A stretch of 64,000 bases of DNA from Cutibacterium avidum ATCC 25577 (GTDB lineage Bacteria; Actinomycetota; Actinomycetes; Propionibacteriales; Propionibacteriaceae), in contig NZ_JH165054.1 of NCBI RefSeq assembly GCF_000227295.1, positions 197,404 through 261,403 of the forward strand, given 5' to 3'. The notes under the pieces were generated by a model. It was not told the DNA's origin. It was given only the letters and a program-made list of their open reading frames with translations, and did no database searches. This document shows positions 58,981 through 64,000 of this stretch, piece by piece. Position numbers and translations under genes: made by a program. Each line of letters begins with the position of its first letter. Position 1 is the first letter of the stretch.

Positions 58981-60842
58981 CGTTCCTCCTGACGAGGCTC
59001 AGGCTCCAAAACCACCGATGGTTCGACGATCTCGGCGTCGAGGACGGGCATGTCGGCCCTCATCTGCCCGAGCTCGGGTGTTCCGGACGCCTCCGCTTCC
59101 CGCGTCTGCGGACGGGTTCGGATCGTCACCCGGCCATCGCGGGGCTCCGCCGCTTCCTGAGCCTGCCGCACCTGCTCGATCGAGGTGCGGATCCGAGCTG
59201 GCAACTCTTCATCGACTCCCAGCGCTCCGAGCACGTTCTGGTAGCGCGCCACCTCAGTGGCGAGCAGCCCCTCGACCCTGGCGTCGAGCTGTTCCTTCGC
59301 AACCTTCGCCAGACGTCGCACCGCGTCGTCGCCAAAGAGGGCCTCAAGAAGCCGCTGCGCGACGATGGCCGAGCCACCGGCTATCCCGGCTTCCGCGCCC
59401 GACAATCCGCCGGTGTGAGCGAAGACGACGAGCATGAGAGCGACGGAAACCCCGTTGACTCCGAAAGCCATGAATCGGGCCTTCGACCGCTTGTCCATGC
59501 CTTCCCCGGCAACCAACTCCATGACGTCGCCCTGCCAGCCCCTCACCATGCGAGAGACGGACTCCTCAAAACCTCGTGACGGACGAGCCAGATCCTCGTC
59601 CGAACGTTCCAGGACACTGCGACCGGCTGGGTCGGCCTGCCAGACGGCCTCAATCCGCTCACACCCAGCCTGCGTTTCAGCGATGATGAGGTTTTCCAGG
59701 CCAGACTCCACCGCGACGCTGACCTTCTCGACTTCCGGAGGCGCTCCCTTGAAGGTCTGGACGACGCGGTCTCGGAACCACGACACCTTCGCCTCCATGG
59801 CCCGCATGAATTCGCCAGTTCCCACGAATTCGTGCCACCGGGCCAGCACCTCGCCACGCAGCAGGGTGCCGTCGGCAGATTGCGCGGCGATCGACTGCGA
59901 GGCCTCGGCCATGATCGACTGAGCATCCGCAGCCAGCCTGGATGTGGCAACTGCTTGGGCCTCCAGACCAGCGGCAACGTAGGAGGACCTTTCGCAGACC
60001 GAGCCGATGGCGCCGGACAGGGTGGACGCGATGACCTCACGTCGCTTCTGCTGGTCCTGAGCCAGACTCGACAGGAAAAAACGCAACGGCGCAACGGCCT
60101 GATCCGGAAGCATGCCATCGGCATTGGTCCTGGTCTCCGGCACAGCGAAGAGAGGGGAATCCGCCAGGCCACGCTCTGTCATGAGCCGGCCAAGGTCCGG
60201 GGGAACCTCCCTCATGGCCTCCGGCGGGACGCGGTCACACACCACCGCAACCGAGGCATGTCGCTCCTGAGCCTCGTTGAGGAAATCCCAGGGCACGGCG
60301 TCGGCGTAGCGGGCGGCTGACGTGACGAAGACCCACAGATCCGCAGCCTGCAACAGCTGGGCAGCCAAGTCGCGATTCCGCGCCACCACGGAATCGATGT
60401 CGGGGGCATCCAAAATGGCCAAACCCTTCGGGATCCCAGGCTCTGCGACCAGCTGGAGGCTCGAGGCGTCATTGCTGGCAACTCGGGAACGCACCAACGT
60501 AGGCAGCACCCGGTCACCGTCGAACCACACTGCATCGTCAGGGTGGTGGACGAGAACTGGAGAGGTCGTGGTGGGACGAATGACGCCGGGCCGGGTCACC
60601 ACTCGTCCGACCAGAGAATTGACCAGGGTGGATTTTCCGGCGCCTGTCGACCCACCGACCACAGCGAGGAGCGGGGCGTCAATGGTCTCCAACCGAGGTA
60701 GGACGTAATCGTTGAGCTGGCTGGCGATTCGACGGGCCAGACCGGCCTGGGTGATGGCCTCGGGCAGGTCAAGGGGAAAATCGGCCTGACGCAGGTCATG
60801 CCGCAGATCAGTCAGCGACAGCAACATCTGCTCAGTGTTCAT
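58977..60842 (-). CDS. Dynamin/YfjP-like GTPase (first of pair)
   Basis: 621 residues. The N-terminal GTPase domain shows G1 GGSTGAGKST (63-72), PGVIRPTTTSPVLV as switch I, G3 LDAPDIDS, and a degenerate G4 (AVVCDRV rather than NKxD). A long helical stalk follows, with one or two hydrophobic segments around AFGVNGVSVALMLVVFAHTGG, then a helical and polar C-terminal tail rich in Glu and Pro. This is consistent with a bacterial dynamin-like or YfjP-type protein acting at the membrane. AGGAAGGA precedes the ATG. Coupled to the second GTPase downstream. Confidence 0.84.
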   Translation of the reverse strand: MNTEQMLLSLTDLRHDLRQADFPLDLPEAITQAGLARRIASQLNDYVLPRLETIDAPLLAVVGGSTGAGKSTLVNSLVGRVVTRPGVIRPTTTSPVLVHHPDDAVWFDGDRVLPTLVRSRVASNDASSLQLVAEPGIPKGLAILDAPDIDSVVARNRDLAAQLLQAADLWVFVTSAARYADAVPWDFLNEAQERHASVAVVCDRVPPEAMREVPPDLGRLMTERGLADSPLFAVPETRTNADGMLPDQAVAPLRFFLSSLAQDQQKRREVIASTLSGAIGSVCERSSYVAAGLEAQAVATSRLAADAQSIMAEASQSIAAQSADGTLLRGEVLARWHEFVGTGEFMRAMEAKVSWFRDRVVQTFKGAPPEVEKVSVAVESGLENLIIAETQAGCERIEAVWQADPAGRSVLERSDEDLARPSRGFEESVSRMVRGWQGDVMELVAGEGMDKRSKARFMAFGVNGVSVALMLVVFAHTGGLSGAEAGIAGGSAIVAQRLLEALFGDDAVRRLAKVAKEQLDARVEGLLATEVARYQNVLGALGVDEELPARIRTSIEQVRQAQEAAEPRDGRVTIRTRPQTREAEASGTPELGQMRADMPVLDAEIVEPSVVLEPEPRQEER

Positions 60843-60864
60843 GGTGGTCCTTCCTGGTCACTCG

Positions 60865-62175
60865 TCAGGCCTGTGGCGGTGCCCACTGCAACTCATTGTT
60901 GACCTGCTGGCTCCGACGTCGCCTGAGGAATGCGGGCAGCCTGGGTTTGGCCAGTTTGGCACCTCGGGCCACAGTGACAGCCATCGGACGCAACGAGTTC
61001 AGACGATCGATGAGTTGAATCTGACGCGTACCCGGATCGTCCTCCAGTCCACGCACGACCGCGTCACGCAGATAAGCCAGATCCGTGCCAGTGCGCAGGA
61101 ACTCCAGTGTGTGCCACCAGCGACGCGGGCCATGGCTGAGGGCCACCAAACCCGCCCACTGACGACGCCGCAGCGCCGAGAGGGTGTCGGCGTCGGATTC
61201 CGGCAACCACCCGGCCTTGACATAGTCCTCAAGACGATTGCGGACCATCTTGCCTTCACGCATCATGCGAATGGCCACGAAGATCACGACGGAGGCGACG
61301 ATCGCAAGGGCCACGTACCAAAGGTTCTTCAAGGCGGCCATCGGCAACACCGAGGAGAATCCGTTGAACAGCATGTGACCAGTCACAGCCATGACGAAAC
61401 CGGTCGTCGGAGCCAAGATCCTCACAAGCCTGCTGCGTGATCGCAGTCCCAGAGCCAGGCCGATACCCGTCATGCTGGTGAACAGGGGATGCCCGAACGA
61501 TGTGTAGACGCCTCGCAGCCTGACCATCTCCATGACAGCCTTTTTCGGGTCGCCAGCAGCGGCAGTCACGCGGGCGTAATTGTCAGCTCGGGCGTAATAC
61601 ATGATGTTCTCGACGAAGGCGAAACCGATCGCCGAGAGTCCGGCCATGCTCACCGTCTGGACCACGGAGGTCATGCGTCTCCCCATGACCACGGCCAGTC
61701 CGAAAAGCACCATGGCTTTACAAGACTCCTCGACGAAGGGAGCCGAATACACCGCAGGACCTGCACCCGAAGCCGGATCGACCCCGCCTGTCACCGAGAG
61801 CATCCCCGCCATCCAGGTATTGACGTGCAGGCTGATCCAGGTCGCTATGCACGCTCCCCAGCAGAAGCAGAGGAACCACACGTGAAGATGCCGGGTCCTG
61901 AAACGGTCGATGAGGATGAAGATCGCCGACCAGACCGCTGCCGTCGGCCATGCGTAGTGGAAGGCAAGCTTGAACGACTGATTGGTGATGCCGGGAACGA
62001 CGCCCTTCTGGCCGTCGCGCTCCACCTCGGTGTCCGCATGCATGTTCACGTAGGTGTGAACCACACAAGCAGCTGACACCAGCACCAGGACGAGCAGCAC
62101 CCAGAACCACGGATTACGCAACAGACGTTGCCACCAGGGACGGCGCACAACGGGCGCGGGGGCAACGTAGGACAT
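60865..62175 (-). CDS. PrsW family intramembrane metalloprotease
   Basis: 436-residue membrane protein with about eight helices. The PrsW signatures are visible: FVEESCKA with EExxK (Glu149-Glu150-Lys153), FAFVEN at 185-190, and the His motifs GHPLFTSMTG and GHMLFNG that complete the metal site. Known members cleave membrane anti-sigma factors or related proteins; the target here is unknown. About 115 extra C-terminal residues are basic and soluble. ATG 62175 follows TAGTCT by 7 nt without an SD; ATG 62205 is an alternative. Confidence 0.87.
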   Translation of the reverse strand: MSYVAPAPVVRRPWWQRLLRNPWFWVLLVLVLVSAACVVHTYVNMHADTEVERDGQKGVVPGITNQSFKLAFHYAWPTAAVWSAIFILIDRFRTRHLHVWFLCFCWGACIATWISLHVNTWMAGMLSVTGGVDPASGAGPAVYSAPFVEESCKAMVLFGLAVVMGRRMTSVVQTVSMAGLSAIGFAFVENIMYYARADNYARVTAAAGDPKKAVMEMVRLRGVYTSFGHPLFTSMTGIGLALGLRSRSRLVRILAPTTGFVMAVTGHMLFNGFSSVLPMAALKNLWYVALAIVASVVIFVAIRMMREGKMVRNRLEDYVKAGWLPESDADTLSALRRRQWAGLVALSHGPRRWWHTLEFLRTGTDLAYLRDAVVRGLEDDPGTRQIQLIDRLNSLRPMAVTVARGAKLAKPRLPAFLRRRRSQQVNNELQWAPPQA

Positions 62176-62182
62176 GGTTGAA

Positions 62183-62188
62183 AGACTA
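62183..62188 (-). promoter_or_regulatory. Candidate -10 box (TAGTCT) for leaderless PrsW gene
   Basis: TAGTCT, then TTCAACC, then ATG on the minus strand; no SD is present. Confidence 0.4.
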
Positions 62189-62250
62189 CCGGGCACCTGG
62201 GACATTTTCCGCTGTGCCAATTCCTCGTCCCGCGGAATGCGGAAGGATGA

Positions 62251-62326
62251 TGGCGGCCCGGGTGGGAATCGAACCCACGCGCGACAGATTAGAAGGCTGC
62301 TGCTCTATCCGCTGAGCTACCGGGCC
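62251..62326 (-). tRNA. tRNA-Arg(TCT)
   Basis: 76 nt including an encoded CCA. Acceptor GGCCCGG/CCGGGCC, D-arm AGCTCAGCGGATAGAGC, anticodon loop CTTCTAA (anticodon TCT), T-arm GTGGGTTCGATTCCCAC. The anticodon stem is imperfect, with a C-U at its loop-closing position and a G-U at its base. Confidence 0.92.
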
Positions 62327-62416
62327 ATGGTTGACATCCTAACGGGATCCGGCCACCAGCACCCAGCCCGCCCCAATCAGGTGGCGAGCAAGACTGCACC
62401 CATTTGTTCGCCGTCC

Positions 62417-62422
62417 TAACCT
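62417..62422 (+). promoter_or_regulatory. Candidate -10 box (TAACCT) for leaderless MFS gene
   Basis: TAACCT, then TTCTCC (6 nt), then GTG 62429, with no SD. Confidence 0.38.
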
Positions 62423-62428
62423 TTCTCC

Positions 62429-63640
62429 GTGATTGATTCGACGCGCACCGAGTCCCCGGCCCCACCGGTGAAGTGGTCGTCAATCATCGTCTCCGCCTAC
62501 CTGCCGACATTGATGTCGTCCCTGGGATACGGTGCGGTGATCCCGCTCATTCCGCTCACCGCGGTCCACAACGGTGCATCCGCTGCCCTCGCTGCCGCGA
62601 TCGCCGCTCTCGTCGGTATCGGCCAGATCATCGGTGACGTCCCTGCAGGGTGGCTGGTCACGAAGATCGGCGAGAAGTGGTCCTTGGTCATCGCCATGCT
62701 CATCGACGCGATGGCCCTGGGGTCCATGGGGCTGGCCCATCACCTTGGACTGCTCGCCATCGCGGTGCTCGTCAATGGCATGGCCGGCGCCGTTTACGGC
62801 ATCGCTCGACAGAATTACCTGACGGTCGCCATCCCTTACCGATACCGGGCGCGCGCCCTGTCCACCCTGGGAGGGGTATTCCGGGTGGGTTGGTTCGTCG
62901 GCCCCATGGCGGGGTCATGGATCCTCCGGGAATCCTCCATGGCATGGGCATATGGATTTGCATCCGTCGCAAGTGTGCTCGCAGCCGCCGTGACCACCGT
63001 CATGCCCGACCTGCCACCGGTCGACACCCCGGAACTCGCCGAGGAAAGGACTCCCGCCAAGATCTCCACCTGGACCATCGCCAAACAGAACGCGAGAGTC
63101 CTCTGGACGACTGGTCTGGGAGTGACGGCCCTCATGCTCGTTCGGTCGGCCCGCCGCTCTCTGCTGCCGCTGTGGTGTCATGCGAGCGGACTCACCCCGG
63201 CCACCACGGATCTCATCTACGCCTGGTCGATGGCCGCCGACGTCCTGCTGTTCCTGCCCGGCGGGGCCCTCATGGACAAGTTCGGGCGCTGGTGGGTGGC
63301 AGTTCCGTCGATCCTCATCCAGGCCGTCGCCCTACTGACCCTGCCGCTGGCTCACACCGCGACAACCATCGGCATCGTCGCCCTCGTCATCGGCATCGGA
63401 AACGGAGCCAGCTCGGGCATCGTCATGACTCTGGGGTCCGACGCGTCCCCCGCCATCGGACGACCTCAGTTCCTGGCCGCATGGCGACTGCTCTCGGACA
63501 CCGGCTCGGCGATGGGACCGATCGTCGTCACCCTCGTCACCCTGGTCTGGCCACTGTCGGCAGCCAGCATCGTGATGGCGATCATCGGTCTGGTCGGCAG
63601 CTACTGGATGGGCCGCTGGGTGCCGCGCGGTAAACGGTAA
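62429..63640 (+). CDS. MFS transporter
   Basis: 403-residue major facilitator with about 12 hydrophobic helices. Loop 2-3 carries GWLVTKIGEKW, close to the G-x-L-x-D-r-x-G-r signature of MFS motif A, and a second copy occurs as GGALMDKFGRWW in the C-terminal half. The substrate cannot be inferred; the size and lack of extra domains suggest a drug or metabolite exporter. The GTG start at 62429 lacks an SD but has a fitting -10 box. It lies beside tRNA-Arg and upstream of orn in the same direction. Confidence 0.86.
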   Translation: MIDSTRTESPAPPVKWSSIIVSAYLPTLMSSLGYGAVIPLIPLTAVHNGASAALAAAIAALVGIGQIIGDVPAGWLVTKIGEKWSLVIAMLIDAMALGSMGLAHHLGLLAIAVLVNGMAGAVYGIARQNYLTVAIPYRYRARALSTLGGVFRVGWFVGPMAGSWILRESSMAWAYGFASVASVLAAAVTTVMPDLPPVDTPELAEERTPAKISTWTIAKQNARVLWTTGLGVTALMLVRSARRSLLPLWCHASGLTPATTDLIYAWSMAADVLLFLPGGALMDKFGRWWVAVPSILIQAVALLTLPLAHTATTIGIVALVIGIGNGASSGIVMTLGSDASPAIGRPQFLAAWRLLSDTGSAMGPIVVTLVTLVWPLSAASIVMAIIGLVGSYWMGRWVPRGKR

Positions 63641-63690
63641 GGGCCCCTTCCGCGTCAACCGCTCAAAAGTGGCATGTCGTCACCACCAAC

Positions 63691-63696
63691 TAGTCT
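63691..63696 (+). promoter_or_regulatory. Candidate -10 box (TAGTCT) for leaderless orn mRNA
   Basis: TAGTCT is followed by GTTATGAC (8 nt) and GTG 63705, without an SD. Confidence 0.38.
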
Positions 63697-63704
63697 GTTA
63701 TGAC

Positions 63705-64000
63705 GTGAAAGACATGTTGGTGTGGATCGATTGCGAGATGACCGGGCTCGACCTGGCCCACGACGGACTCATCGAGGTGGCCGCCTTGGTCACCGATGGG
63801 CAGCTCAATGTTCAGGGCGAAGGAGTGGACGTCATCATCAAGCCCGAGCCCGAGTGGCTCGCGCACATGAACGACTTCGTGCGCGACATGCACACCAAAT
63901 CTGGACTCCTCGAGGAGCTCGACAAGGGACTGACGATGTCCGAGGCCCAGGAACAGGTGCTCGATTACATCCGCACCTACGTCCCGCAGGCAGGAAAAGC
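63705..64000 (+). CDS. orn: Oligoribonuclease, 5' part
   Basis: 3'-5' exoribonuclease of the DEDDh family that degrades 2-5 nt RNAs and pGpG. About 98 residues are visible; the 3' end is outside the window. The N-terminus reads VKDMLVWIDCEMTGLD, with catalytic Asp9 and Glu11, followed by IEVAALVTDGQLNV and VRDMHTKSGL, all typical of Orn. GTG 63705 is preferred to ATG 63714 because other actinobacterial Orn proteins have three or four residues before LVWIDCEMTGLD. Confidence 0.92.
   Translation, partial: MKDMLVWIDCEMTGLDLAHDGLIEVAALVTDGQLNVQGEGVDVIIKPEPEWLAHMNDFVRDMHTKSGLLEELDKGLTMSEAQEQVLDYIRTYVPQAGK

Overview
The window is a gene-dense, GC-rich actinobacterial chromosome segment with no mobile elements, phage genes or CRISPR arrays. 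The gene content fits a cutaneous propionibacterium (Cutibacterium/Propionibacterium lineage): OpcA next to Zwf, an archaeal-type ValRS, a fused LysX, a tricorn protease, ClpP1/ClpP2 with ClpX, an Eis-type acetyltransferase, and many genes that lack a ribosome binding site and instead carry a TANNNT box 6-8 nt before the start codon. The species cannot be fixed from the sequence alone.

Layout. 1-6.7 kb: heme O synthase (ctaB, cut by the window edge) diverges from the oxidative pentose phosphate operon zwf-opcA-pgl; then two near-identical membrane-anchored thioredoxin-fold proteins flank a DoxX/MauE-like redox membrane protein. 6.8-13.1 kb: valS and a tricorn protease. 13.2-19.5 kb: protein quality control (clpX, clpP2, clpP1, an AI-2E-type permease and trigger factor with an unusual lysine-rich tail), followed by pepT. 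21-23 kb: tRNA-Gly, a DUF2871 membrane protein, tRNA-Pro and an alpha/beta hydrolase downstream of lysX. 23-31 kb: lysX, an unrecognised 449-residue protein paired with an Fpg/Nei glycosylase, rpiB and an Eis-like acetyltransferase. 31-38.5 kb: ligA, a secreted histidine phosphatase ending in a bare LPATG motif, a monothiol DsbA-fold protein and pepN. 38.6-43.6 kb: a small membrane protein, an AbiEi/DUF559-like protein, gnd and a GH13 glucosidase. 43.6-50 kb: a tandem hotdog thioesterase coupled to fadD, divergent from a MarR regulator and a giant FAD/Fe-S D-lactate-type dehydrogenase. 50-55 kb: a translationally coupled cassette of a VWA/substrate-binding lipoprotein, an XpaC-like protein, a second substrate-binding-fold protein and TelA. 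55-64 kb: ettA, ssb, two coupled dynamin/YfjP-like GTPases, a PrsW protease, tRNA-Arg, an MFS transporter and the start of orn.

Functional links. zwf, opcA, pgl, gnd and rpiB together cover the oxidative pentose phosphate branch up to ribose-5-phosphate interconversion. The Clp proteins, trigger factor, tricorn, PepT and PepN form a chaperone-to-amino-acid degradation chain. The most system-like and least explained locus is the VWA-XpaC-PBP-TelA cassette: it has two extracytoplasmic ligand-binding folds but no transporter genes, which suggests sensing of an extracellular ligand or stress rather than uptake. Other points worth attention are the histone-H1-like tail on trigger factor, the truncated sortase signal on the phosphatase, the duplicated thioredoxin-fold pair, the two adjacent GTPases, several perfect inverted repeats, and at least ten candidate leaderless genes.
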